In this document: positions 8,531 through 16,031 of the stretch, in pieces | Position numbering within the stretch: the stretch's first letter is position 1 | Layout of the letters: every line of letters starts with the position of its first letter | Origin: Ilumatobacteraceae bacterium | GTDB lineage: Bacteria; Actinomycetota; Acidimicrobiia; Acidimicrobiales; Iamiaceae | DNA length: 45,645 nucleotides | Direction: 5' to 3' | NCBI GenBank assembly: GCA_025463265.1 | Contig: JAOBWH010000029.1 | Location: 1-45,645 of the forward strand | The notes under the pieces: generated by a model | Database searches by the model: none | What the model was told of the DNA's origin: nothing | What the model saw: the letters and a program-made list of their open reading frames with translations, nothing else | Made by a program: the position numbers and the translations under genes

Positions 8531-9253
8531 TCAGCCGGTGATGGCGGTGATGCAGGTGGGGTCGCCGCCGGGGCGCGAAGCCTCCGTGAGGGCGGTGGCG
8601 TCGCCGTAGAGCGACTCGAGCATGCCCCGGACCATGCCGCGGTCGACCGCGCAGATCACCGGGTGCTCCACCGCGGCGTCGCCGAAGGGGCAGTGCTCCG
8701 AGATGATGCGCAGCTCGTCGCCGTGCTGCTCGGCGTGGGCGGCGAAGCCGTGGGCGCTCAGGGCGTCGGCCACCGCGTGCAGGGCGGTCCGGAAGGAGCG
8801 GTGGACGTCGCCGACCTCGCCCATGGCCCGGGCCATGGTGCGGCCGTACTCCATGCCGACCTCCTCGGCCATGGCCTCGGCTTGCTCGGCCGGGAGCATG
8901 GCGAGGGCTCGGCCGAGGAGCGTGATCAACACGTCGTCGTGGCGGACCGGGAGGTCGAGCTCGACCGCGTCGCCGTGGGTCCGGTAGCGCTTCGACGGGC
9001 GGCCGGCGCCGGGAGACCCCTGGCTGCGAGCGGTGGACACCTCGATGTGGCCGCCGGCGGCCAGCTTGTCGAGGTGGTGGCGAGCGACGTTGGGGTGCAG
9101 GTCGAAGTGGTCGGCGACCTCGCTGGCGGTGACGCCCTCGGGATGCTCGTGGGCCAGCAGGTAGATCTGGCGCCGGGTGGGGTCGCCGAACGCCGAGGTG
9201 ATGGCGGTGACCGCGGAGGAGAACTCGGTCGGACTGAGGGTCTCGCGGGTCAC
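8531..9253 (-). CDS. SufR-like iron-sulfur winged-helix transcriptional repressor
   Basis: This 240-residue protein starts at GTG 9253. The N-terminal winged helix reads AFGDPTRRQIYLLAHEHPEG...TASEVADHFDLHPNVARHHLDKL, and the basic wing GRPSKRYR follows. The C-terminal half carries three cysteines, Cys188 (EHCPF), Cys201 (ICAVD) and Cys234 (DPTCI). The C-x12-C spacing of the first two is that of SufR-type repressors, which bind an Fe-S cluster and control suf genes. It is divergent from mrp, an Fe-S carrier gene, which supports the role. No suf operon is in view. TAGAAT lies 6 nt before the GTG, so it may be leaderless and autoregulated. Confidence 0.75.
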   Translation of the reverse strand: MTRETLSPTEFSSAVTAITSAFGDPTRRQIYLLAHEHPEGVTASEVADHFDLHPNVARHHLDKLAAGGHIEVSTARSQGSPGAGRPSKRYRTHGDAVELDLPVRHDDVLITLLGRALAMLPAEQAEAMAEEVGMEYGRTMARAMGEVGDVHRSFRTALHAVADALSAHGFAAHAEQHGDELRIISEHCPFGDAAVEHPVICAVDRGMVRGMLESLYGDATALTEASRPGGDPTCITAITG

Positions 9254-9259
9254 ATCAGT

Positions 9260-9279
9260 ATTCTACCTATGCGCGTAGG
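9260..9279. promoter_or_regulatory. Divergent sufR-like/mrp control region: -10 box plus dyad
   Basis: On the minus strand TAGAAT (9265 to 9260) is a good -10 hexamer placed 6 nt before the GTG of the SufR-like gene. Directly next to it, 9266-9279 reads CCTATGCGCGTAGG, a 14-bp dyad with one mismatched pair, in the spacer of that promoter. This is where an autorepressor would bind. It does not match the published cyanobacterial SufR box as I recall it. Confidence 0.5.
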
Positions 9280-9325
9280 GGAAATCCCTGGCCGCCTGAA
9301 CCGACCGAGACACCGAGGACCCGCT

Positions 9326-10471
9326 GTGCCCACCGAAGCCGAGATCATCGAGGCGCTCCGCCCCGTCGAAGACCCGGAGCTGCACCGCAGCATCGTCGAC
9401 CTCGGCATGGTCAAGGAGGTGGCGCAGGCGGGCGGCAACGTCCGCGTGATGATCGCCCTCACCACCCCGGGCTGCCCGCTCAAGAACGAGATCAACAGCC
9501 GGGTGCGCTCGGCGGTCATCGAGCTCGGCGGCGTCGATGCGGTCCAGGTCGACTTCACCGCCATGACGCCCGACGAGCTGGCCCGCCTCCGCCAGGAGCT
9601 GCACGGCGACCCCGCCGCCACCGCCGGTTCCCAGCCCGCCCACGGCCACGCCGAGGGCCGGGCCATCCCGTTCTCGGAGGCCGGCTCGCGGACCCGGGTC
9701 CTGCTCATCGCGTCGGGCAAGGGCGGCGTCGGCAAGTCGTCGGTCTCCACCAACCTGGCCATCTCGCTCGCCAACCGCGGCAAGAAGGTGGCGCTCGTCG
9801 ACGCCGACGTGTGGGGCTTCTCGATCCCGCGGATGCTCGGCATCTCGCACCCGCCCACGGTCATCGACTCCATGCTCATCCCGCCGGAGGCGCACGGCGT
9901 CCGCTGCATCTCCATGGGCTTCTTCGCCGAGGAGGACCAGGCCGTCATCTGGCGGGGCCCGATGCTGCACAAGGCGCTCGAGCAGTTCCTCACCGACGTG
10001 TACTGGGACGACCCGGACTACCTGCTGATCGATCTGCCCCCGGGCACCGGCGACATCTCCATCTCCATCGCCCAGTTCCTGCCCCGGGCCGAGGTCCTCG
10101 TGGTCACCACCCCGCAGCCGGCGGCCCAGCGCGTCGCCCAGCGGGCGGCCGCCATGGCCGAGAAGGTCAACCTGCAGGTGCGCGGCGTCATCGAGAACAT
10201 GTCGTGGTTCACCGGTGACGACGGCCAGCGCTACGAGATCTTCGGCGCCGGCGGCGGCCGGGAGCTGGCCGACAAGCTCGACGTCCCGCTGGTCGGCCAG
10301 ATCCCGCTCCTGCAGGACCTGCGCGAGGGGTCCGATGAGGGCAAGCCGGTGGCGGCCATCGACCCCGACGGCGAGGCCGGGCGGGCGTTCGCCGCCATCG
10401 CCGAGCAGGTCGACGTCGCCCTCGCTCCGAAGCGCCGCTACAACGCCGGCCTGAAGCTCATCGACAGCTGA
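9326..10471 (+). CDS. mrp: Mrp/ApbC/NBP35-family Fe-S cluster carrier ATPase
   Basis: This 381-residue protein starts at GTG 9326, with GAGGAC about 8 nt upstream. Residues 1-90 form a MIP18/DUF59-like domain (PVEDPELHRSIVDLGMV and TTPGCPLK). A P-loop ATPase follows with the deviant Walker A GKGGVGKSS and DLPPGTGD. The family loads Fe-S clusters onto apoproteins. The C-terminal CPxC motif of many Mrp proteins is absent: the stretch after ENMSWF reads TGDDGQRYEIFG, as I recall for mycobacterial Mrp. The 3' end overlaps the convergent membrane-protein gene by 34 bases. Confidence 0.92.
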   Translation: MPTEAEIIEALRPVEDPELHRSIVDLGMVKEVAQAGGNVRVMIALTTPGCPLKNEINSRVRSAVIELGGVDAVQVDFTAMTPDELARLRQELHGDPAATAGSQPAHGHAEGRAIPFSEAGSRTRVLLIASGKGGVGKSSVSTNLAISLANRGKKVALVDADVWGFSIPRMLGISHPPTVIDSMLIPPEAHGVRCISMGFFAEEDQAVIWRGPMLHKALEQFLTDVYWDDPDYLLIDLPPGTGDISISIAQFLPRAEVLVVTTPQPAAQRVAQRAAAMAEKVNLQVRGVIENMSWFTGDDGQRYEIFGAGGGRELADKLDVPLVGQIPLLQDLREGSDEGKPVAAIDPDGEAGRAFAAIAEQVDVALAPKRRYNAGLKLIDS

Positions 10472-10974
10472 TCGATCCCCGCCGCCACCAGCCGCGCCTG
10501 CGGCTGGCGGTCGAGGGTCAGGTGGGTGCCGTCCGCCAGCCAGATCCGAGGGACGCCGCCCGCCTCGCGGTAGCCGTCGACGCCGGTGACCGCAGACAGG
10601 GGCACGGTGCCGCCTCGGCGCAGGGTCCGCCAGTGGACCCCGTCGTCGTCGACCGACACCCAGCGCAGGCCGCCGAACCGGTCGTAGCGGGTGGCCACGT
10701 ACCCGGCCGCGCCCGCGTACAGGAGGGGCACCAGGGCGACGGCATCGAGCGCCCGGCCGACCCACACCAGCAGCGGCAGCACGATCAGCGCGGCCAGCAC
10801 GATCGACCCCCACGGCTCCAACGGCTCCCGCATCCACACCGCGGGGTGGGGCTCGAACCCCCGGCGCTTCACCGCGGCCACCGCCGCCACCACCATCGCC
10901 GCCACCGCCACCACCGCCGCGATGGCGGTGAACCCCACCAGCTCGGGCGGGATGGACGCGGAACGAGAAGACAC
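10438..10974 (-). CDS. Hypothetical membrane protein, PH-like C-terminal domain
   Basis: This 178-residue protein starts at GTG 10974. Two hydrophobic helices are clear (about residues 10-35 and 55-90). A soluble C-terminal part (WVSVDDDGVHWRTLRRGG...VPLSAVTGVDGY...WLADGTHLTL) resembles small bacterial PH-like membrane proteins. The stop codon lies inside mrp, giving a 34-base tail-to-tail overlap. I do not recognise a specific family, so the function is unknown. Confidence 0.65.
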   Translation of the reverse strand: MSSRSASIPPELVGFTAIAAVVAVAAMVVAAVAAVKRRGFEPHPAVWMREPLEPWGSIVLAALIVLPLLVWVGRALDAVALVPLLYAGAAGYVATRYDRFGGLRWVSVDDDGVHWRTLRRGGTVPLSAVTGVDGYREAGGVPRIWLADGTHLTLDRQPQARLVAAGIDQLSMSFRPAL

Positions 10975-11087
10975 GGCCTCTGTCCATCGGCCGCTGGTCG
11001 CCTGCCGTGAAGGACTGCGGGTGGGAGGGCGAGCAGGCGCAGCCCCTACGATGACCGCGGATCACCGACCCTCAGGAGACGCAGGCC

Positions 11088-11318
11088 GTGGACGTTCGCA
11101 TCGGAGTCAGCCACACCGCCAAGGAGCTCGACGTCGAGCTGCCCGACGGCGCGGATGCCGAGAGGATCAAGGCCGACATCGACAAGGCGATCAAGGACGG
11201 CACCACCCTGTGGCTCACCGACCGCAAGGGTCGCCAGGTCGGGGTCCCCGCCGAGAAGATCGCCTACTTCGAGATCGGCCGCCCCGACGACGGCCGCCAC
11301 ATCGGCTTCGGGTCCTGA
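11088..11318 (+). CDS. DUF3107 family small protein
   Basis: This 76-residue protein begins MDVRIGVSHTAKELDVELPDG and ends KIAYFEIGRPDDGRHIGFG. It matches the actinobacterial DUF3107 family (TB9.4-like) in size and in the VRIGV, LWLTDRKGR and EKIAYVEIG-like blocks. The role is unknown. The start GTG 11088 has AGGAG (about 11074-11078) at a good distance. TACGAT at 11048-11053 could be its -10, so this gene looks leadered, unlike many neighbours. Confidence 0.82.
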   Translation: MDVRIGVSHTAKELDVELPDGADAERIKADIDKAIKDGTTLWLTDRKGRQVGVPAEKIAYFEIGRPDDGRHIGFGS

Positions 11319-11398
11319 GCCACCGGCCCCAGACGGTCCTCGCGTGGCAGTGGTCACGCAGCGGCTCGCCGGCAGCATCACCGGGTAGGAACCCCGAC

Positions 11399-11422
11399 AT
11401 GACTTCCTGGCACCACCCATGA
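11399..11422 (+). CDS. Possible 7-codon leader ORF coupled to the first Get3-like gene
   Basis: ATG 11399 opens a frame encoding MTSWHHP whose TGA (11420-11422) overlaps the ATG of the next gene (11419-11421). AGGA lies 8 nt before this ATG, whereas the ATPase gene has no clear Shine-Dalgarno sequence of its own. Translation of this mini-ORF could deliver ribosomes to the ATPase start. A chance ORF is the alternative. Confidence 0.3.
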   Translation: MTSWHHP

Positions 11423-12360
11423 CCGCACTGCTCGACCGGAAGCTGCTGTTCGTCACCGGCAAGGGCGGCGTCGGCAAGTCCACCATCGCCGCCTCGCTCG
11501 GCCTGCTCGCCGCGGAACAGGGCAAGCGCACCCTCGTGTGCGAGGTCGACGCCAAGGGCAACCTCGCCGACTTCTACGAGGCGGGGGAGACGGCGTTCGC
11601 AGCACGAGAGCTCCAGCCCGACCTGTGGGCGATGTCGATGAACACCGAGGAGTCGCTCAAGGAGTACCTGAGCCTCCAGCTCAAGATCCCGCTCCTCGCC
11701 AAGATCGGGCCGCTCGCCCGGACGTTCGACTTCATCGCCAACGCCGCCCCCGGGGTCAAGGAGATCCTCACCATCGGGAAGGTGGCGTGGGAGGTCAAGG
11801 AGCGCCACTACGACCTCGTCGTGGTCGACTCCGTCGCCAGCGGCCACATCATCGGCCAGCTCACCGCGCCGCAGGGCATCAACGAACTGGTCCAGGTCGG
11901 CATGGTCCGCAACCAGACGCAGTGGATGCTCGACATCCTCACCGACCCGGCCCAGACCGGTGTCGTCATCGTCTCGGCCCCGGAGGAGATGCCCGTCGCC
12001 GAGACCATCGAGCTCGCCGAACGGCTGAACACCGAGACCCAGGTCGATCTGGCCGCCGTCGTGGTGAACCGGGTGCTTCCGGAGCTCTTCACCGAGCGCG
12101 AGGAAGCGCTGTTCGACTCGCTCCGTTCGCCCGAGCGCGTCGAGGCGCTCACCGCCGCTGCAGGTGGTGATGTCACCCCCGTGCTGGACGCCGCCGAGCT
12201 GGCGGTCACCTTGCGCCGCACCCGTGCCGGGCACCTCGCCACCCTCCGCGGCGCGCTCGATCCGGCGCTGCCCCTGATCTACGTGCCGTACCTCTTCACC
12301 CGCAGCCACGGCGCCCGGGCCACCCGCAAGGTCGCCGAGATGCTGTCCGAGGAGCTCTGA
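11419..12360 (+). CDS. ArsA/Get3-like ATPase, first of pair
   Basis: This 313-residue P-loop ATPase of the ArsA/Get3/MinD group has its deviant Walker A, TGKGGVGKST (13-22), with both lysines present. VVVDSVASGH is the switch II region and CEVDAKGNLADFYE follows the first strand. No arsenic-binding cysteines or other ars genes are present, so arsenite export is unlikely. Tandem pairs like this are known in mycobacteria (Rv3679/Rv3680, BagA/BagB), where they act as Get3-like proteins. The stop overlaps the start of the second gene by one base. Confidence 0.85.
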   Translation: MTALLDRKLLFVTGKGGVGKSTIAASLGLLAAEQGKRTLVCEVDAKGNLADFYEAGETAFAARELQPDLWAMSMNTEESLKEYLSLQLKIPLLAKIGPLARTFDFIANAAPGVKEILTIGKVAWEVKERHYDLVVVDSVASGHIIGQLTAPQGINELVQVGMVRNQTQWMLDILTDPAQTGVVIVSAPEEMPVAETIELAERLNTETQVDLAAVVVNRVLPELFTEREEALFDSLRSPERVEALTAAAGGDVTPVLDAAELAVTLRRTRAGHLATLRGALDPALPLIYVPYLFTRSHGARATRKVAEMLSEEL

Positions 12361-13562
12361 TGGCCGCCAACAGCCGCAAGGCCGAGCCCGCACCGAGCAC
12401 CGGGACCCCCACCGAGCGGGCCCGCACGCTCGAGCAGCTGCTCGCCACGAAGGAGATCGTCATCTCCTGCGGCTCCGGCGGAGTGGGCAAGACCACCACC
12501 GCGGCGGCGGCAGCGGCCATGGCCGCCACGCACCTCGGCGGCAAGGTGCTCGTGCTCACCGTCGACCCGGCCAAGCGGCTGGCGAACGCCCTGGGTCTCG
12601 AGCGCTTCGGCAACGTCGAGACCCGTGTGCCCGACAGCGCGTTCGCGGCCGCCGGGATCGAGCCCCGCGGCGAGCTGTGGGCCGCCATGCTCGACACCAA
12701 GCAGTCCTGGGACGACCTGATCGCCCGCCACGCCCCCGACACCAAGACCCGCGAGGCGATCCTCGCCAACTCGATCTACCAGAACATCTCCGGGCGCTTC
12801 GTGCAGAGCCACGACTACATCGCCATGGAGCGGCTCTACGAGATCCACTCGTCGGGGACCTACGACCTGATCGTCGTGGACACGCCGCCCACCCGCAACG
12901 CCATCGACTTCCTCGAGGCGCCGGACCGGATGGCCGACTTCTTCTCGTCGAAGCTCCTGCGCTGGCTCACCGCCCCATCCAAGAGCCGGGTGATGAACTT
13001 CGCGTCGAAGCCCTTCTACACCGTTGCGGACCGCATCCTCGGGTCGCAGTTCCTGGCCGACATCGCTGAGTTCTTCGGGCTGTTCCAGGCCATGGCCCCC
13101 GGGTTCGTCGAGCGAGCCGATGCCGTCACCAAGATCCTCGCCGACAAGCGGACCACGTTCGTGGTGGTCTCCACGCTGGAGGCGGCGCCGCTCCACGAGG
13201 CCGAGTTCTTCATCGACGCCCTCGATGAGCGGAAGCTCCACCTCGGCGCCCTCGTGCTCAACAAGGTGCTGCCCGCGTACCTGCGGCGCACCGCCACCAC
13301 CGGCGTCGCCAAGCGGCTCTGCGCCGATGCCGACGAGCTGGCGGCCTCGGTGCCCGATGCCGGCGATGCCGCCGACACCGCCCGCGTGCTCGCCACCATC
13401 GGCGAGAGCTTCCTCAACTACCAGGTCGTCGCCAAGCGGGAGGCCGAGCAGCGCGCCAGCCTCGCCCGCACCCCCGACGTGGTGGCGGCGGTCCCGTACT
13501 TCGACGCCGACATCCACGACCTCGCGGGTCTCCTGCAGCTCGGCGACCAGATCTGGCGGTAG
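12360..13562 (+). CDS. ArsA/Get3-like ATPase, second of pair
   Basis: This 400-residue protein has a P-loop CGSGGVGKTTT (37-47). The signature lysine that completes the deviant Walker A in Get3/ArsA (GKGGVGKT) is replaced by serine. Other landmarks are TVDPAKRLANALGL and VVDTPPTRNAIDFLEAP, and a long alpha-helical central region containing FFSSKLLRWLTAP, which could hold a hydrophobic groove. It is translationally coupled to the preceding ATPase, so a heteromeric complex is likely. By analogy with the mycobacterial pair, a chaperone-like membrane or lipid role is possible; this is inference. Confidence 0.85.
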   Translation: MAANSRKAEPAPSTGTPTERARTLEQLLATKEIVISCGSGGVGKTTTAAAAAAMAATHLGGKVLVLTVDPAKRLANALGLERFGNVETRVPDSAFAAAGIEPRGELWAAMLDTKQSWDDLIARHAPDTKTREAILANSIYQNISGRFVQSHDYIAMERLYEIHSSGTYDLIVVDTPPTRNAIDFLEAPDRMADFFSSKLLRWLTAPSKSRVMNFASKPFYTVADRILGSQFLADIAEFFGLFQAMAPGFVERADAVTKILADKRTTFVVVSTLEAAPLHEAEFFIDALDERKLHLGALVLNKVLPAYLRRTATTGVAKRLCADADELAASVPDAGDAADTARVLATIGESFLNYQVVAKREAEQRASLARTPDVVAAVPYFDADIHDLAGLLQLGDQIWR

Positions 13563-13588
13563 GCCTGAGCCCGGTTGCGGCCGCCCGC

Positions 13589-14035
13589 TCAGGGGCCGAC
13601 GTCCTCCGTCGGTCCGATCGGCGGGGTGCTGGGGAGGGCGTAGGTGCAGCTGCTGCTGGCGACGATCTCGTCGTCTGCCGTCGAGTAGATGCGGATGCTG
13701 ACGACGGCCTGGCGGCGGCCCCGCTTCAGCACCTCGCCGGTGGCGCGCAGGTCCGCCGCCGGCGGCTTGCGGAGGAAGTCGATGTCGAGGTGGCTCGTCA
13801 CCGTCAGGAACTGGGGGCCGATCTGGGCCACGACCGCGACGTAGGCCACGGTGTCGGCCAGCGTCATCAGGGTGGGGCCCGACAGCGTGCCGCCCGGCCG
13901 CAGCTGGTTCTCGTGGTACGGCCAGGTCACCTCGACGCCGCCGGCGTCGGACCGGGTGACCCGCATCGGGAGCTGGGCCTGCGGAAACGCCGCCGCGAGG
14001 AAGTCGTTCAGCTCGTCCGGACCCATGGCGACCAT
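13589..14035 (-). CDS. PaaI-type hotdog-fold thioesterase
   Basis: This 148-residue protein starts at ATG 14035 (MVAMGPDELNDFL; ATG 14026 is an alternative). Hotdog-fold landmarks are NQLRPGGTLSGPTLMTLADTVAYVAV (the loop and central helix of PaaI-like thioesterases), then HLDIDFLRKPPAADLRATGEVLKRGRRQAVVSI. Such enzymes hydrolyse acyl-CoA thioesters; the substrate is unknown. The start is only 24 bases from the divergent histidine kinase start, and the -10 hexamers of the two genes overlap. Confidence 0.8.
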   Translation of the reverse strand: MVAMGPDELNDFLAAAFPQAQLPMRVTRSDAGGVEVTWPYHENQLRPGGTLSGPTLMTLADTVAYVAVVAQIGPQFLTVTSHLDIDFLRKPPAADLRATGEVLKRGRRQAVVSIRIYSTADDEIVASSSCTYALPSTPPIGPTEDVGP

Positions 14036-14043
14036 GGCCGGGC

Positions 14044-14053
14044 ACCCTAACCT
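14044..14053. promoter_or_regulatory. Overlapping divergent -10 elements
   Basis: In the 24-base gap between the thioesterase ATG (14035, minus) and the kinase GTG (14060, plus), TAACCT (14048-14053, plus) lies 6 nt before the GTG. TAGGGT (14049 to 14044, minus) lies 8 nt before the ATG. The two hexamers share bases, so both transcripts would be leaderless and polymerase could serve only one at a time. Confidence 0.5.
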
Positions 14054-14059
14054 CAGCCT

Positions 14060-15556
14060 GTGGCATCGCTCGCCGAGATCGTCCGGACCCGTTCGCGGCT
14101 CTCGCTGTCCGAGCTGGTCCACCTCCAGCGCCTCGTCGCGTCGTGGAACATGCTCGCCGACTTCTGCTTCTCGGACCTGCTGCTGTTCGTGCCGCTCAGC
14201 CCCGAGGACGCGGACGCCGACCCCGACGACACCGAGTTCGTGGTGGTCGGCCACGTCCGGCCGTCCACCACCCAGACCCTCTACCGCCACGACCTCATCG
14301 GCGAACAGCTCGACGAGAGCGAGCGCCCGCTGGTCGCCCGGGCGATGCGGCTGGGCGAGATCATCGAGGGCGAGATCACCATCGCCGTCATCCGCGAGCG
14401 GGTGCGGGTCCTGTGCATCCCCGTCCGGCTCAACGGCAAGACCATCGCCGTGCTGTCGCGGGAGTCGACGCCGTCGGTGGGCCGTTCGCCTGGCGAGCTC
14501 GAGCGCACGTACGTCGACATCTTCAACCGCTTCGCCCGGATGATCGCCGCCGGCCAGTTCCCGTTCGCCGCCGACGACAGCGATTCCAAGGAGTCGCCGC
14601 GCGTCGGCGACGGGGTCGTCGTGCTCGGTCGGGCTGCGGCCGTGGAGTACGCCTCGCCCAACGCGGTGTCGGCCCTGCACCGGATGGGCGTCCACGCGTC
14701 GCTCGACGGGATGCGGCTGGGCGAGCTCGGTCTCGACGATGAGCCCATGCGCGACGCGTTCGGCGTCGGCAAGCCGGTCACCGAAGAGGTCGAGCGAGGT
14801 GACGTCATCATCTTGGTCAAGACCATCCCGATGCGCGACGCCCAGGGCGTGTCCGGCGCGGTGGTGCTGTTCCGCGACGTGACCGAGGTCCGCCAGCGCG
14901 ACCGCCTGCTGCTCTCCAAGGACGCGACGATCCGCGAGATCCACCACCGGGTCAAGAACAACCTGCAGACCATCTCGTCGCTGCTCCAGCTCCAGGCCCG
15001 CCGAACCGGCTCCGACGAGGCGAAGGAGGCGGTGGCCGAGTCCGTCCGCCGGATCCAGTCGATCGCGCTCGTGCACGAGACCCTGTCTCGCGAGGCCGGG
15101 GAGGACGTGGCCTTCACCGAGATCCTGCGGCCCCTCGTGCATATGGTGGCCGCCGCGGTGTCGTCGCCGGACCGCCAGATCGACTTCGAGGTGCGGGGCG
15201 AGGCCGGCACCCTCCCCGCCGAGGTGGCCACGCCCATGGCCGTCGTCCTCACCGAGCTGCTCCAGAACACCGCCGACCACGCCTTTCCCGCCGAGGCACC
15301 CACCGACGCGCACTACCGCGTGGTGGTCGAGCTCGCGGAAGGCGCCGACGAGTTCGTGATCCGCGTCATCGACAACGGCGTCGGGGTCCCGCCCGACTTC
15401 AGCGTCGAGAAGGCCACGGGCCTGGGCCTCTCGATCGTTCGGGCCCTCGTGACGTCCGACCTGCGGGGCACCATCGACATCTTCGGCCCGCCCGACGGCT
15501 CGCCCGGCACCATCGTCGAGCTCCGGGTTCCCACCGACGTCGCCACCGCGGGCTGA
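14060..15556 (+). CDS. pdtaS: PdtaS-like cytosolic sensor histidine kinase (HisKA_2 family)
   Basis: This 498-residue protein starts at GTG 14060. A GAF-like N-terminal domain (about 20-165) and a PAS-like domain (about 185-285, ending VVLFRDVTEVRQRD) precede the HisKA_2 phosphoacceptor region EIHHRVKNNLQTISSLLQLQ. The phosphoacceptor is His295 or His296. A HATPase domain follows (NTADHAFP N-box, VIDNGVGVP G1, GLGLSIV G2). No membrane segment is seen. In mycobacteria PdtaS signals to the ANTAR regulator PdtaR, which is not in this window. whiB lies convergent downstream, as in the mycobacterial pdtaS-whiB1 pair. Confidence 0.88.
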   Translation: MASLAEIVRTRSRLSLSELVHLQRLVASWNMLADFCFSDLLLFVPLSPEDADADPDDTEFVVVGHVRPSTTQTLYRHDLIGEQLDESERPLVARAMRLGEIIEGEITIAVIRERVRVLCIPVRLNGKTIAVLSRESTPSVGRSPGELERTYVDIFNRFARMIAAGQFPFAADDSDSKESPRVGDGVVVLGRAAAVEYASPNAVSALHRMGVHASLDGMRLGELGLDDEPMRDAFGVGKPVTEEVERGDVIILVKTIPMRDAQGVSGAVVLFRDVTEVRQRDRLLLSKDATIREIHHRVKNNLQTISSLLQLQARRTGSDEAKEAVAESVRRIQSIALVHETLSREAGEDVAFTEILRPLVHMVAAAVSSPDRQIDFEVRGEAGTLPAEVATPMAVVLTELLQNTADHAFPAEAPTDAHYRVVVELAEGADEFVIRVIDNGVGVPPDFSVEKATGLGLSIVRALVTSDLRGTIDIFGPPDGSPGTIVELRVPTDVATAG

Positions 15557-15583
15557 GCTTCGGCGGGCCGACCCCAGACGCGA

Positions 15584-15608
15584 CGATGCCGGCCTGAGGC
15601 CGGCATCG
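15584..15608. terminator. Bidirectional hairpin terminator between pdtaS and whiB
   Basis: CGATGCCGGCC (15584-15594) and GGCCGGCATCG (15598-15608) form a perfect 11-bp stem with a TGA loop. It lies in the 74-base gap between two convergent genes. No U-tract follows, as is usual for hairpin terminators in GC-rich actinobacteria. Confidence 0.8.
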
Positions 15609-15630
15609 GGCGTACTGCGGAGGTGGTGGG

Positions 15631-15927
15631 TCAGGCGGTGCGGCGCTGACGAGCGGCGTACTGCTTGCGCAGCTTGCGGCGCTCCTCCTCCGAGGTGCCG
15701 CCCCAGATGCCGGAGTCCTGGTTGGTGGCGAGGGCGAACTCGAGACAGTCGCGCTGGGCGTCGCACTGGCGGCAGACGGCCTTGGCGTTCTCGATCTGCT
15801 CGATGGCCGGACCGGTGGTGCCGACGGGGAAGAACAGGTCCGGGTCGGTGTCACGGCAGGCAGCGGTGCGGCGCCACTCGTCAGATGCGATGGTGAGCGA
15901 GAGCAGGTGAGCAGAACTCAAAGCCAC
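15631..15927 (-). CDS. whiB1: WhiB-family iron-sulfur transcription factor, WhiB1-like
   Basis: This 98-residue protein has four cluster-binding cysteines: AACRDTDPDLFFP (Cys24), then VCRQCDAQRDC with Cys52, Cys55 and Cys61. The family turn GIWGGTSEEERRKLR and a basic tail QYAARQRR follow. The long FFPVGTTGP block and GIWGG turn are closest to WhiB1, the essential NO-responsive member. The start is GTG 15927 with GGAGG upstream. A strong-looking promoter at 16032-16060 gives a leader of nearly 100 nt with a dyad at 15952-15971. The neighbourhood with pdtaS supports WhiB1 over other WhiB types. Confidence 0.9.
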   Translation of the reverse strand: MALSSAHLLSLTIASDEWRRTAACRDTDPDLFFPVGTTGPAIEQIENAKAVCRQCDAQRDCLEFALATNQDSGIWGGTSEEERRKLRKQYAARQRRTA

Positions 15928-15951
15928 AGGGGGTGCCTCCAGACACAGGGT

Positions 15952-15971
15952 GTCACGACGAAGTTCGTGAC
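15952..15971 (-). promoter_or_regulatory. Dyad in the whiB 5' leader
   Basis: GTCACGA (15952-15958) pairs with TCGTGAC (15965-15971) around a 6-base loop. The element lies 25-44 bases before the whiB start codon and downstream of the predicted start point, so it could be an RNA hairpin or an operator. Confidence 0.4.
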
Positions 15972-16031
15972 TCGATTCACATACCGTTCCGCTCTACCGG
16001 GGGAGAGATGCGGGTCGGTGGGCCGGGTTCA

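Noticed and set aside
11419-13562. Arsenite efflux role for the ArsA-like ATPases
   Set aside because: No ArsB, ArsD, ArsR or arsenic-binding cysteine pattern is present; the tandem pair fits the Get3-like mycobacterial type better.
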